Shown here: piece by piece, positions 42,104 to 57,856 of the stretch
How the letters are laid out: each line of letters opens with the position of its first letter
Numbering within the stretch: position 1 is the stretch's first letter
DNA from: Anarhynchus alexandrinus
Taxonomy: Eukaryota; Chordata; Aves; Charadriiformes; Charadriidae
Assembly: GCA_008711295.1 (NCBI GenBank)
Contig: VUYV01000008.1
Coordinates: 2,333,000 to 2,396,999, forward strand
Direction: 5' to 3'
DNA: 64,000 nt
Translations under genes and position numbers: made by a program
Notes under the pieces: model-generated
What the model was told of the DNA's origin: nothing
The model's input: the letters and a program-made list of their open reading frames with translations, nothing else
Databases searched by the model: none

Positions 42104-42137
42104 CCGCCATTTTGGGGCGGGGCCGGCCGCCATTTTG
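42104..42137. promoter_or_regulatory. COX5A: Paired YY1-type motifs in the COX5A CpG promoter
   Basis: CCGCCATTTTG occurs twice, at 42104-42114 and 42127-42137, 23 bases apart and about 200-230 bases upstream of the COX5A start codon. The element CCGCCATNTT is the classic YY1 site of nuclear respiratory gene promoters. The surroundings (41500-42200) form a strong CpG island. Confidence 0.6.
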
Positions 42138-42199
42138 TGGCGAGGGCGGGGAGGGTGGCGGGTGGCCGGCCCGCCTCGCCTCGCCTCAGGAAGATAAAA

Positions 42200-44310
42200 C
42201 GTCTAGCGGCGGAGCTGTAGGGCTTTGCGGTGGCTGCTCGGTTAACCGTGTGTGGCCCCGTTAACCGGGCATGGCCCCAGTGCGGCCTCACCGTGCGTGT
42301 TCCCTCATGGATTCCCACAGGGAAATGATGGCGGCCCTTCGCTCTCCCTGCGTGCCCTCGCTGTTTGCCGCCAGCTCTAGCAAAGGGGAAATCGGCTGGC
42401 TTCTTCCCAGTGAGCGAGGGGAAGATGGGAGCCCGCTTGGCTCTGGCAGCAGCTCTTGGGGGGGCTTTTCTGTGGCTCTGCCCTACCGCCAGCCCTGGTG
42501 CCTGTCATCCCCTTGTCCCCAAACCTCTGCCCGCTGCCTCCATCGACCCAGGTACCTTCAGGACCCCGCCACCAGCCCTGGGGACATCACTGGCTGTGCA
42601 AAATGACCCCCAAAACTGTTCCTGGGGTTGTCCCTCAGCAATGCAGCACAAGACCATCGTGATAATTTTGCTCACTGTGTCCCCTCAAGGACCCTGTGGA
42701 GCCAGATGTCGTGGTGCTATTTTAAATGCTTCGTATTTTGGCTCACAGTCATTATTTTTAACCATTTTCTCATGCAGGAAAGCCTTGGTCCACAGCCAAC
42801 AAAGCAAGGAGCGCAAAATCTCTGGGCTCCTGTTGCCTCCAGGATTGGAAATTGCCTGCATATAAAATCAATTAAAAATAATTTTGCACATTAACAAATA
42901 TAATAAGGAGAAATGAATGATCATTTTGTTTTGTTTTGGTTTTTTTTTTTCCTCTGCCTCGCCTTGCTGGGAGCGATGTGGGATGGCAGCGGCGGGGCGA
43001 GCTTGGTGAAGGGCTGGTAGTTCTCAGCTGCATGGCCGCGAAAGATTTTGGGCTCCGATCTGGGCGTTTACAGAGGGGTTTATTTATTAGCGTGATTTTT
43101 AGTACATTTGGGTGCTGCCCTCGCATGCGGATTGAACCAGAATGGCGTCTGCACCGGAGCGAGGAGGCTGGGAACAGCGATCGCTGGGTGGGAGGGAGAC
43201 CAAAGCTTTCCCAGCCCCAACCCCACAAAAAATAATTATATAAAAAAAACAATAATAACAATCGGAAATTAATATTCAACTACACAGCAGCGGAGAAGTG
43301 AAGTGAATCAATCTGCGGCAGGGCAGATAAGCGCGAAGCTCTGGCCCAGAGGAGCAGCTGCCTGCTGAGAGAGATAACAAGGTCATCACCAGACAAAACA
43401 GCCCCCTGCTTCCTCCTCCTCCTCCTCTTCCTCTTCACTCCCCTCGTCCCCTTTCATTCCCACTCGCTGTGCCCTGGTGCATAGCCAAGATGATCCCCCC
43501 CCCCATTTCCCCATAGACATATTTCAACAATTTCCAAAGAGCTTTTATTTTCCATTCATTTCATTCCACCACCTGGAAGACGTGGGGGGTTTGGCTGCGA
43601 AGGGCTTTCCCCCGCAGCCAAGCCCGCCGCCCCCAAAACCTCTGCGTCCTGCGCCGGCCACCACAACTGCTAAAGGCGAAGCTACTGCCCCGAGCGTTCG
43701 CGCACCATTCGTGGTGTCACACACACACACACTCACTCCTTCAAGCCCGACCCTCAGTTTCCCTGCAGCAGAGTCTCAGGCGTCAGATTGCATAAAATAA
43801 TTAATTTAATTAGAAGGCGCAGCAGCAAGGACAGCCCGGGCTGGGTGCCTCCAACGAGAGGGACCCTGAGCAAAGCAATCCCTGGGCAGTGACACCCTTG
43901 CGATCTCTACACCCGCCTTTTAGTCCAACGGTGATTTTTGGTCTTCTAACACCTTCTTGGATTCTTTTTCCTGGGCAGGCCAGCTCTAAATCTTGTCGAT
44001 TTGTGGTTTCAGCCAAGGGTTGGAGCCTCCGTATCTTCTGCTTTATGCTCCTCATGCGCCTGTGCTCGCTTGGCAGAAGGTAAGGAACGTAAGGTGGTCC
44101 CAGACTTGGGGGAAAAACACTCCCAAAACATCAGCGCCACATCAAAACGCTTCCCTGTGCTAAAAGACTCGACGCAGCGCCGTACCAGTGTGAGGAAAAT
44201 TACTAAGAAAAATAACTCGATGGCAGCACAAAGGCATCAGCAAATCTACCTACTCCTGCTAAGTGAAGCTAAGCAAACAGCACAAATCGCACCGTATTAT
44301 AACCCTACAT
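42200..44310. other. Interval upstream of COX5A, no gene recognised
   Basis: Ordinary sequence with a T-run near 42938-42950, an AATAAT stretch near 43221-43265, a CTCCTC run at 43410-43435 and an AC run at 43720-43733. The short open frames show no family resemblance that I recognise. Confidence 0.5.
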
Positions 44311-44478
44311 AATTTATTCTAATTAAAACTTATTTACGCTAAACGACTGATAACCTCTTGACGACGACGACCCACCGAACGCTCCCACCGGCTGCCGACA
44401 TCACCCCCGGTTCCAGACCCCACCAACGCTGCCGGGAGAGGCAAAGACCCACGCGGGAAGAGGAGGAAGGAAGGTTGT

Positions 44479-44484
44479 TTTATT
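44479..44484 (-). promoter_or_regulatory. RPP25: Candidate RPP25 polyadenylation signal
   Basis: TTTATT on the plus strand (AATAAA on the minus strand) about 300 bases past the RPP25 stop. A second copy at 44313-44318 is a distal alternative. Confidence 0.45.
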
Positions 44485-44705
44485 TTCTTCGGCTGTCCCG
44501 CAGCGCAGCGCAGCACTGGGCTCCACAGACACAAAGTCCCATGTCCCCCCCCTCCCTGTCAGCAAGCCCCTGTGCACGGGGGGGGTCACCCAGAGCAGCG
44601 GCAGCGTGTCGGTGGGAGGCTGCGGCACACCGGTGACGCTGGAGCAAACACAGCACTGCCTTTACCCACAGCAAAGCGGCTAAAAATCCCCCACTGGAGT
44701 TTCTC

Positions 44706-44761
44706 TCCTGCCTATATAGAGGGTATATTCCTGCCTATATATACCCGGCGTATATAAGGAG
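44706..44761. repeat. TATATA-rich short repeat in the RPP25 3' UTR
   Basis: Three imperfect copies of an element around gcctatatatac / ggtatattcc / cgtatataagg within 56 bases, starting about 20 bases beyond the RPP25 stop codon. On the plus strand the last copy resembles a TATA box (gtatataagg), but nothing downstream on that strand looks like a gene. Confidence 0.55.
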
Positions 44762-44781
44762 CGGGGCAGGAGGTGGTGGCG

Positions 44782-45420
44782 TCAGTGGTGGCAGTCTGGC
44801 TGGCGGTCGGTGGTCCCTGAGCCCCTTGGGCTGTCGGGCACCTGTACCTGTAACTTCTTGGTCAGCAGCTCCTCGTGGGGAGGTGGCAGGGACCGCTTCA
44901 GCCCCTTGGTGGAGGAGCTGGATGTGTCTTCTCCTGCATCACTGAGCTGCGTCCGGGGCTCCGGGGGCTGGTAGCCCGTCTGGTTGGGGTCCAGGGGGTC
45001 TCGGGAGAGGAGGATGCAGATGGAGGGGACGTTCTTGTGGACAGTCAGGTTCTGCGCTGGGCCACCAGGCAGCGGGTCCTGGTTCTCCCAGACCTCCAGC
45101 AAGGTTTTGTAGCGTACCTTGGTGACCTGGTGAAGACCTCCCAGCTTCCGCTTCATGATCTCCACGCAGGTGATGGTCTTGGTGACCGCCCTGCCGCAAC
45201 CACTGAAGACGATCTGCCGACTGCCCTTCAGCTCCATCTGGGCCATGGCGAAGTTCATCAGGTTCCTGATCTTGCTGCCCTCCTTCACTTTCATCTCCAC
45301 CACGTCTGGGGGCAGGTCGGGGAAGGGCAAGGGACTCTCCTCCTCTGAGGTCCTCACCTTTCGGAAGTTCTCCATCCTGGACTGAGCGACGGGCTTGGCT
45401 CCCCCTCCTTCGGCAGCCAT
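44782..45420 (-). CDS. RPP25: RNase P/MRP subunit p25, single exon
   Basis: RPP25 pairs with RPP20 and binds the P3 domain of RNase P and RNase MRP RNA, acting in tRNA and rRNA processing in the nucleus and nucleolus. The intronless frame encodes 212 residues. The conserved MENFRKVR block starts at residue 16. An Alba-type domain spans about residues 40-140: VKEGSKIRNLMNFA, then QIVFSGCGRAVTKTITCVE, GGLHQVTKVRYKTLLEVWE, and later VPSICILLSRDPLDPNQTGY followed by QPPEP. The C-terminal third is polar and low complexity, as in human (199 residues). Two starts are possible: the first ATG (45420) adds 15 residues, and the ATG at 45375 gives the human-like MENF start. The gene lies between COX5A and SCAMP5, as in mammals. 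Confidence 0.95.
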   Translation of the reverse strand: MAAEGGGAKPVAQSRMENFRKVRTSEEESPLPFPDLPPDVVEMKVKEGSKIRNLMNFAMAQMELKGSRQIVFSGCGRAVTKTITCVEIMKRKLGGLHQVTKVRYKTLLEVWENQDPLPGGPAQNLTVHKNVPSICILLSRDPLDPNQTGYQPPEPRTQLSDAGEDTSSSSTKGLKRSLPPPHEELLTKKLQVQVPDSPRGSGTTDRQPDCHH

Positions 45421-45429
45421 CCTTCACCC

Positions 45430-48400
45430 CTTCCCGACAGATCTGCTGGGGCTCCTAGCCCCCCGGGACCATGGCAGGGCTGACTCTGCTGCCCTCCAGC
45501 CCAGTCCGCAGGAGGGCTGAGTTTAACCCTGTGTCCCCGGGACCACCAGCCCCTTCCCCTCTCCTCACCGGCGGCTGGCTGCGGAGGAGCCAGCGGCGGG
45601 CTCGGTGGCTGTCCCCCGGGGGGGACGGGGCTGCAGGATCCCCTGGGTGCCCCAAGTTGTTGCCGGTGGGGACAATGATCGGCTCCGGCTCTCGGTGATG
45701 CTTGGGCTCCTCCGCTCCCACTGCAGCACTCGCTTCTGCCGCTCTTTGCTTCATTCTGGACTTCAGCAGCCCCCAGAGCTGTTCTGTGTAATTAGCAGAT
45801 CCTCCCCCTCTCCCTCCCCTCCTCCTCCACCTCCTCCTCCTCCTCCCCTTGCTCAGCCTCCCATCCCATCACCCAGCCTCTGCCTTCATCCTTGACTGGT
45901 ACCCAGAGCCGCGGAAGCCCGGGTCCCTGGCCGGGAAGCAGCAGGCAGGGAAGGAAGGAAGGAAGGGAAAGGGAAAAGAGGAGAAGGTGGAAGGCAGAAG
46001 GAGAAAAGCTCACTCTTGCCTTCATGATGCTGCCGGAGTCCTGCCCCTTAAAGAGAACCTGGTCCCTTCTCCCGGCGTTTGCTCCGCTCAAGGACGCCAA
46101 GTGCTAACTGAGAATGTCAGCGGAGCGCGGGCAGCTGGCCTGCCTCCCTGCCTGCTTGCCTGCCTCCCTGCCTGCCTGCTTGCCTGCCTGCCTGCTTGCC
46201 TCCCTGCCTCTCCCCAGCAGCATCCCCGGAGGGATGAAGGGTCCCGGTGATGGTACGGAGAGGCAGGAGGTACCTTGGGAAAGCCATCAGCCTGAGCTCA
46301 ACCCTTATTAGCCATCAGAGAAGCTACCGGGACCCACAGGCAGGAGAAACCCTGCTGGCAGATGGCATCGCGGCTGCGCCCAACTGCCTGCTGACGGGCT
46401 GCGGGGCCAGGGCATGCACTGAGCGTGCCGGGTCTCAGCTCTCCCCCCCATCTCTGGTACCCCGCAGCCTCAACCCTGGCTCTGCCCGCAGGAAAAACCT
46501 CTCTGTCCCAAAAGCCCCGAGGAGCAGATGTCGCAGCAGAGCTGCTTTTCACGGGCGATTTGTCTCCCTCCATCTCCTCCTTCTCCATCCCTCCCTTCTC
46601 CTCAGACCCCATCCCTTGCTCATCTCCACATTCCCGCCGGGGGGTCACCATCACATTTAGCAGCAATACATCCCGGGAGATACCCATGGCAGACCAGAAA
46701 AAGGAAAAATCTCCCCTTTCTGCCCCCCGCAATCCCTTCCCTGGGCAGAGGCGATGTCCCTGCCCTTGTCACCTGCCTGTCCCCTGCCCGCCCTCGGCAC
46801 CCCCCACCCTGCTGCCAGGGGGATCATTGCACGGCGGAAAGACGCGCTGAGTATTGACTTGCAGTCAAATCTTATCGGCCTCCAGAGGCCCCTGGATTGT
46901 TTTCACCCCGAGCAGGGCTTGAAAAAATACATAAATAAATCAATCAACCCGATGCCCCGTAGAGGTGAGGGCAGGATGGGGCCGGACCCTCCTGGCCGGG
47001 GCGAACCCCTGCATCCCCGTGGTCCCCAAAGCAGCTTTCTTGTGGGTACCGCTGCCCTAAATGGGGGGGGAAGCAGGTATGGGACACCCCCTTATCTAAG
47101 CACCCCCAGGCTGGGGTCCAGCGGGGTCTGCGGGTGCGGGGAGAAGGACGGTGAGGGTGCCTCACCTGCATGGGATGGGATGCTCCGCCTGAAAGTGGTG
47201 TGGGAAAACCCAAGGGGATGGAGAGCATCTTTTTCCTGGTGCGGCGGACACCCCAACGAGGCCCCTTTGGCACAGAGGGGGAAACTGAGGCAGGCTCACC
47301 CCCGCTGCGGGACTGGGGCTTTGGGCATCCCCCAGGTGCCCCCCGGCACTCCACGGTATCCTCCATGTCGTTACTGAGGTGTGCAAAGAGCCACCGGCAG
47401 CGCAGGAGGGTTACGTGGCCACCCGAGGGCCGACCACGCCGGGGGGCTGCTCACTGCAGCCAGATAAATCCCCGGTGCTGGGTGAACCACCCATCCCAAT
47501 TTTCCTGGCCCGGGACCAGCTCCTGCCTCCCGTGGCCCATTTTTTGGCGACGTCGGGGAGCCTCCACTGCCCATCGGATGCTGGAAACGGCGGCAAGCAG
47601 CTTCTTTCCCTCCCCCCTCCCTCCTCTTTCCCTAATTGCTGCTTAACAAATTCTGCTTATCGCAGCCTCCGAAATGGAGGCAGACGAGGTGCGATCCGCA
47701 GCCGAGCTTTTCTGCGTCCCTCAAAGGGGTGCGCACCCCCAAAGGCTGCGGCGAGGATTTGGGGGGGGGGGCATTAATGACAGGGTCTTGCTTTGCCTCT
47801 GCAGTGCTTAAAATGTAAATGAAATTCATTATTAGCAACTCCACTGCTAATTACCATCCGAAGCCATTCATTAGCCTGTCAGCTTATTTGTTGGAGGACA
47901 ACAGAGTGGATGGGTTATTCCAAGCCAAACGAATAGCTGAAATGAGCTCCGCCGCAGCGAACAGCGGGGTGGGAAAAAGAGGATGGGGACACACACACGC
48001 ACAAAGGCACAGACAGCCCCAACTGTGGGGGGGACTGGGAAAAAAAAAAAAAGCACTGGGAAAGAGGACGGGGAGTCATTTAAAATGGAGAAGAGGCAGA
48101 TGGTAAAGGCGGGAATGGAGAGGAAAAAAAAAAATAGGAATAAAGCAATTGCACACTGCATATCGTCTGCCTGTCCTCCCTGAGCATCCCACTCTGGTCA
48201 CACAGGGACTGGTTTCTTCCTCCCTTTCCCCATTACAGCTTCTCTCTGAGCATCCCGTGTCCCAGTGTTCCCGCAGGGCTGGAGGTCCCATCCCGGACAG
48301 GGGGTGTCCCCATCCCTGCAGGACCTTCTTGCCTGGCCCCGACCCCACAGGAGGTGTGAGCTTGGAAGGATCATTTGGCCGAGGAGCCGAGAGAGGAACG

Positions 48401-48985
48401 CTGGCAGCGGCAAGGATGGAGAGGGATGCAGGGGACAGCATGGAGCCAGAGCTGACAGTGGTCCCAGCCAAGGCTGGGAAAAGAGGGGAAAAACCCCAGA
48501 AACATATTCCTAACAGAGCAGAGGGCAGCTGGAGAGGAGCAGTAACCCGAGCCCCTGTCCTCCACCTGCCCTCTCTATATTTTCTTTCATCCAAGGTGGC
48601 CCAGCACGGGAGCGGCTCGGAAAGTCGAAGCATCCGATACAAGGAAAGTCTCAGTGCTGCCGTCCATCTCTGCGTCACATCGGCCCGGCTCAGGTCTCAG
48701 GCGCTCATCACATTGCACTTGGCAGCAGTGAGATGCCCAGGTGGATTGGAGCCCCGGGGGGAACACAGATGGACCCCCTGCCCTGATCCTAACTAGGGTC
48801 TGGGAGTTGCTGCTTCCTGGGATCAGCTCCCAGAGGATGCAGCCTCAGGCTCCCAGGGGTGCTGGGGCTGTCTCAAGATGCCAGAGGAACCCTAGGAGCA
48901 TCCTAGGGTAGCACCAACGCCCTGCTAACCGAGCCAGCAAGAGGAAGGCTCTGTCCCTCTCATAAACAGGAAACAGCAGAATTCA
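45430..48985. other. RPP25 upstream and intergenic DNA, no further gene recognised
   Basis: GC-rich near 45440-45700 (probable RPP25 promoter; no clear TATA). It contains a CTCC-rich pyrimidine tract at 45800-45850, a purine tract near 45940-46010, and the CCTG/CTTG microsatellite at 46135-46205. No convincing exon was found. Confidence 0.45.
46135..46208. repeat. (CCTG/CTTG)n tetranucleotide microsatellite
   Basis: About 18 tandem tetramers alternating CCTG, CTTG and CCTC between 46135 and 46208. The imperfect purity suggests an old array. Confidence 0.85.
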
Positions 48986-48987
48986 AG

Positions 48988-49142
48988 ATAATCATAGAAT
49001 GGTTTAGGTTGGAAGGGACCTTGAAGATCATCTAGTTCCACCCCCCTGCCATGGGCAGGGACACCTCCCACCAGCCCAGGTTGCTTAAAGCCCCATCCAA
49101 CCTGGCCTTGAACATCTCCAGGGATAGAGCTTCCACAATTTT
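48988..49142 (-). mobile_element. CR1 LINE 3' fragment
   Basis: The plus strand reads aatcatagaatggtttaggt, ttggaagggaccttgaagat, catctagttccacccccctgc, then ccatccaacctggccttgaac, the reverse complement of a typical avian CR1 3' end. About 150 bases are kept. It lies in the RPP25-SCAMP5 intergenic region. Confidence 0.92.
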
Positions 49143-51492
49143 GAGTGTTAAAAAAAGGGGGAAAAAACCCTTTTACAAGTCCCTTTATAAAGCTGCAGTG
49201 CAAAGAGCAGAAGAACATTGTAAGGGCCCTGAGAGCACTAATAAACCCTAATGGTCCTGACCAGCCCCACCTGGGACCCCCCCACCCACACCCTGCCTGT
49301 GGCTATTTAAGCTCAGGGTGGTCAGTCCTGGTCTGAGCTATGTTGTAGCTGGTCTCTGGTTTGGCTATGGCTGTCCTCATGCCTGGTCCTTGCTCCTCTG
49401 CACCAGTGGATTGACCAGCCCTTGGACCTAATGTGGCTTGAACATGAACTTGGTGGCTGATCTGGACTCCCTTGGTTGAACCTGACCACCCACCCCAGCC
49501 TCAGGTACTGTGGGATGGGTACTGAGCAGCAAGGCTCTTACTCTGGCCTCATGTTATCTCCTTGGTTCCTCAGATGTCCTCCATGAGTGAGTGCAGTATG
49601 TTCCCCATTTGATTTCTGAATATCTCTTGTGAGAGATGGAAATGTGGTGGTGCTAAGGGCAAGGAACAGCTCTGCCCTTGGTCTCCAAAGTCCCACTGAG
49701 ATTGGAAGATGCTGGAGGACCTGAGGCAGGCAGGGAGCAAATCCAGAGCAGAAAAATCTCAAGAGACAAGAAATAAGGGATACGCAGCGGTTCCCGTGGT
49801 CCTGGGCCCAAGGGAGGGATCTGGCAGCTGATCTGTGGTGAAATGGAGCCTGAGCTGAGTCTATCAAGAAATCCTCCCCAGGGAGGCAGAGCTGGGTTTG
49901 TGGCCAGCCCCAAATCCCCAGGGGTGCTCGGTGCCCGTGGGGATGCCCACAGGCAGGGTGGTGTGGGCAGAGCCAGCACAGCCACTCCAGGTCTCGGAGC
50001 ACCCCCGTGAGGTCTCATGCGTGGGTGAGCAGCGGTGCTTGGTGAGAGCTGGGGATCCACAGCCATGTTCCCGTCTCCTCTTGCCGCTCGTGTTCCTGCC
50101 CTCGCTCTCCTGCTGTCATACATGAAATGGAGGTGGATGTCCCATTCTCTGCAGGGAACAGCAGCTCAGGGGCCAAGACCCAGAAGGTGCTTAGAGTGGA
50201 CAGCTGGGTCCTCAGATATGGGGTCATCTGCGGCACGCTTATTTTCCTGCTTCCCTTCACTTTGCCATCTGTGAAACAGGCGTTTTCCCTGTTTCTGCCA
50301 GGTTTCCTTCCCAGCATCCCCACAGGGCGATGCTGGTCATCTGCCGGGGCTGTTTGGTGACCAGGGCTTGGTGGTGTAAAGAGAGATTTAGCTGCTTCCC
50401 TGCCCTGCTCTTCACACCTTCCGGTGGTGGGACGTGGTCCTCGCTGACCTTCCATGCCCAGTCAAGCGTGATATTGTGCTGACACTCGAGGTTGGATCCC
50501 AGGAAGGGAGGACAACTTAGTTGTCAAAGCCAGTTTCATGACGCTGCATCAACATACAAGCACTGAGGCAGGAGGTCCAAGTGGTCTGCACCGGGCTCCT
50601 TCTGATGACACTGAGGACAAGTGATGCTAACTACAGAGTCGTCCTCATGTTGCTTGGAGTCCTCAAGCTGATTTGGGATTTATGTCCTGTTCAGGAGCTT
50701 TTTGTCCCTGTCCCAGCCCACCTGTGAGTCAATCCAGTCCCTTCCCCTGCCTCCCCACCTGAGCATTGCTGGCAAATGCAATCAGGCTTCTGTGCAAACC
50801 CTTAATTACTGCACGAAGCAGCACTGGGGGTGAAGTAGCCCACAATGGGAACCTAGGCAGGGTGACGGGGACAGGGGCTTCAGACCTGCCTGGGACAACG
50901 GGAAGCTTCCTACCTTCAGGAAAAGCGATGTGGGACTTTTTTTTGATGTCCCTGCAGCTGCACGGCTGAGCTGAGAGATGGGGGGATGGCACAGAGCTGA
51001 GGGCAGGGTGGGCAGACACTGGCCCTGCGGGACCCTGGCCTGGAGCACAGCAGGTTGGGGGTGTGGGGTCCCCTAAATTTGTTCCCTCTGGTGGGACCTG
51101 TGGGCTCTCCTTGGCCTCCTGGGCACAGGCAGCCTGTGCTGACCTGGGCCTGCCCACCCTGCTGGGGTCTGCCCCATAGAGGGTCTCTCCTGCTCCATAG
51201 AGCATCTCCCCTGCCCCACAGAGGGTCTCCACTGCTCTGTAGAGGGTCTTCTATGCATGTCAAGCTTATGATACCCGTACCCAATGGAGGATCTCCACTG
51301 CCCCACAGAGGGTCTTCTCCTGTGAATGTCAAGCTTATGGTACCCATGCCCAATGGAGGGTCTCCCCTGCCCCATAGAGGGTCTCCTCCTATCCATGTCG
51401 AGCTTATGACACCCATGCCCAGTGAAGGGTCTGCCCTGCCCCAGCTAGGGATAACTCCACCCCTGCCCCATAGAGCCCCCCCCCCCCCCCCN
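49143..51492. other. SCAMP5 upstream intergenic region
   Basis: No gene recognised. Between 51165 and 51470 there is a short degenerate repeat around ccccatagagggtctcc and caatggagggtctcc, about 15-30 bases per unit, ending in a C-run and an N at 51492. Confidence 0.5.
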
Positions 51493-51707
51493 GCCGGCGG
51501 CAGCAGGACCCTGGACAGCGGCGGCGGCTGGCGCTGCTGCTGCTGCTCTCGCGAGATCTCGGGGCCGCCCCATAGGCGGGCGGGCGGGCGGCGCCGTAGT
51601 CTCGCGAGAACTCGGGCGCTGCGGCAGGGGCAGGAGCCGGAGCCGGGCGGGCGGCCGCCGCCACCCGCCGCGGGAGGGGACCCCTCGGGTCACGCCACGC
51701 CACGCGG
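51493..51707 (+). promoter_or_regulatory. SCAMP5: SCAMP5 CpG promoter and non-coding first exon, with two TCTCGCGAGA motifs
   Basis: The palindrome TCTCGCGAGA occurs at 51547-51556 and again at 51600-51609, 53 bases apart. This element is a known CpG-promoter activator bound by BANP (also described for ZBTB33/Kaiso). A donor CGG|GTGAGT at 51708 closes the probable non-coding exon 1, which would splice to the acceptor at 53635. The transcription start lies within this block but is not fixed by sequence. The N at 51492 may hide promoter DNA. Confidence 0.65.
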
Positions 51708-51895
51708 GTGAGTCCTGGGGGCCGGAGTGGGGGGCTGCATTGGGAGAGGGGGGAGAAGTCGGATGCCCCCACTCACCCTCCTGCACCCCGCTCGGGGCGG
51801 GGGGGACGCGGCGTGGGGGCGCCCACGGGGTCGCCCGAACCCGCGTGGGCGCAGTCCCCTGCCGCCGGAGACCGAGCGTGGGGGTAAGTCGCTGT

Positions 51896-52425
51896 CCTCC
51901 GCTAGCCAGGCCGCTGGTGGGAGGCCCGGGTAGGAGTGAGGGTGCGTGGGGTACGCAGCCCTTCACCCGTGGAAACCCACGGGAGGCAATCTGCGCCCTC
52001 CCCAAAACCCCTCCCTCCGGCTGACACCCCCCCGGCACCTGCAGGGGATGTTGGTGTGATCAGCGGGGTGTTGCATTCCAAAAACTTCCCTTCCCCCCCC
52101 GAGTTTAAAAAAAAAAAAACACCCACATTTCGCCAACGCCCCCCTGTTTTTGGGAAAAAGNCCTCCGCTAGCCAGGCCGCTGGTGGGAGGCCCGGGTAGG
52201 AGTGAGGGTGCGTGGGGTACGCAGCCCTTCACCCGTGGAAACCCACGGGAGGCAATCTGCGCCCTCCCCAAAACCCCTCCCTCCGGCTGACACCCCCCCG
52301 GCACCTGCAGGGGATGTTGGTGTGATCAGCGGGGTGTTGCATTCCAAAAACTTCCCTCCCCCCCGAGTTTTAAAAAAAACAAACCCAAATTTTGCCAAAG
52401 TCCTTCTTTTTTTTGGCAACACCAG
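51896..52425 (+). repeat. Direct duplication split by an N in SCAMP5 intron 1
   Basis: Bases 51896-52091 reappear without visible change from 52162 (offset 266). After that both copies continue in parallel but differ in homopolymer lengths and scattered bases until the N at 52161 and about 52425. The pattern (identical start, noisy tail, N between) looks like two overlapping contig ends left unmerged rather than a biological tandem duplication. Confidence 0.85.
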
Positions 52426-53707
52426 GGCAGGCGTCGGGGCAGAGGGCACGCCTGGCCGCGTGTCCCCACTGCCGGCACATGTGCTGCAGGAGGGGGACGC
52501 ACACACACACACACACAACATGACACCCCATTTGCATCGCCGCTGCCTTCCGTCATGGCGGGGAGACGTCAGCTCGTATTTATAGCGCCGGGGCGGTCGA
52601 GTCGGCCGTGGGCTGCCGTTGGGTGTCTGGAGACGGCACGTCGGCGAGCCGCGGGGGTTTGCTTTGCCTGGCCGGTGTCTTTGGCGCTGGGTGATGGTTG
52701 TGGGGCGGGATGGGGGGGCTGCAGGGATACCCCCCACCCCCAAACCTTCCCCTCTCCTCCAAAGTGCCGACCGCCGGGACCCCCATGTCGTGAGAAATGC
52801 GTTGGCTGCTGCCATTTCTCTGCCCGAGACAGCCCGGGGAGAGGGCAAAACCTGCAGGCGGGTGGGGATACGCAGAGCCGCCGTCTTCACCACTTAATTC
52901 TTTTTTTCCCTGCTTTAATTTTGCTTCATTTTCATCGCTGGGACAGGGCTGAGCACGGCTCACCGTGCCCAGCTCTCACCTCTCCCCACCTGCAAGATAC
53001 GGCAACAAGGTGCCAAACGACATGAGTAATCGTTAAGCCCAGCATTCGAGTGACTCATTAGTAACAATCGCCACTGATTTTTTTTAATTTATTTATTTAT
53101 TTCCCCCCAGCTGATATTTTTCAGCTGATTTCCCTGCTCCCTTTTGGCCTGGTTTCTGGCTTGCGCTTGCAGAGGATGCGCTGGGAGCTGCGACGCCGTT
53201 AGGTAGTTCCCTGTGCTGGAACAGAGGCTCTTTGCAGAAAGAAAAAAATTAAAAAAAAATAAAATTGGTTTTGGGGCCAGGTAATGAACTTGAGGATTTC
53301 AGCCTGCCCGCAGCATCCAGCCCGGCCCCTCTCCCGGCGCTGCATGTAGGTCAGGCGGGAGTGGGAGGTTAAAGCCTGCGCCCTGCCCCACATCGCTGGA
53401 TCTTCTCTTAATCTTCCGCCTTAACGGGTACGTAAGCCTCAGGGCGGAGGAGCTGGGATTTATCCTGCCGCTGGCCAGGTGCGGGCCGCAAGCCTGGGTG
53501 TGCGAATCCTGTAGAGGAAAGTGTCTGTGGAAATAAAGTGCTGTCCTTGAGCCGCTTTGGAGCGGTGGGAAGGTGAAGGCTCTTCGGGGAGGTGCCTCAC
53601 CGCTTCACATCACTCTTTCTCTCGTTTTCTTGCAGCTTTGGTAAAGCTCCTGCATTTTTTTTTCCCCTACTTTTCCTGTGGAACGGAGCAGCTGAGCACG
53701 TGCCGGC

Positions 53708-57856
<4,149 letters not shown>

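Noticed and set aside
45430..51490. Additional protein-coding gene between RPP25 and SCAMP5
   Set aside because: Open frames are short, GC-driven or overlap the CR1 fragment; none shows a family motif, and known synteny has no gene here.
51896..52425. Biological tandem duplication
   Set aside because: The N between copies and homopolymer-biased differences point to unmerged contig ends.
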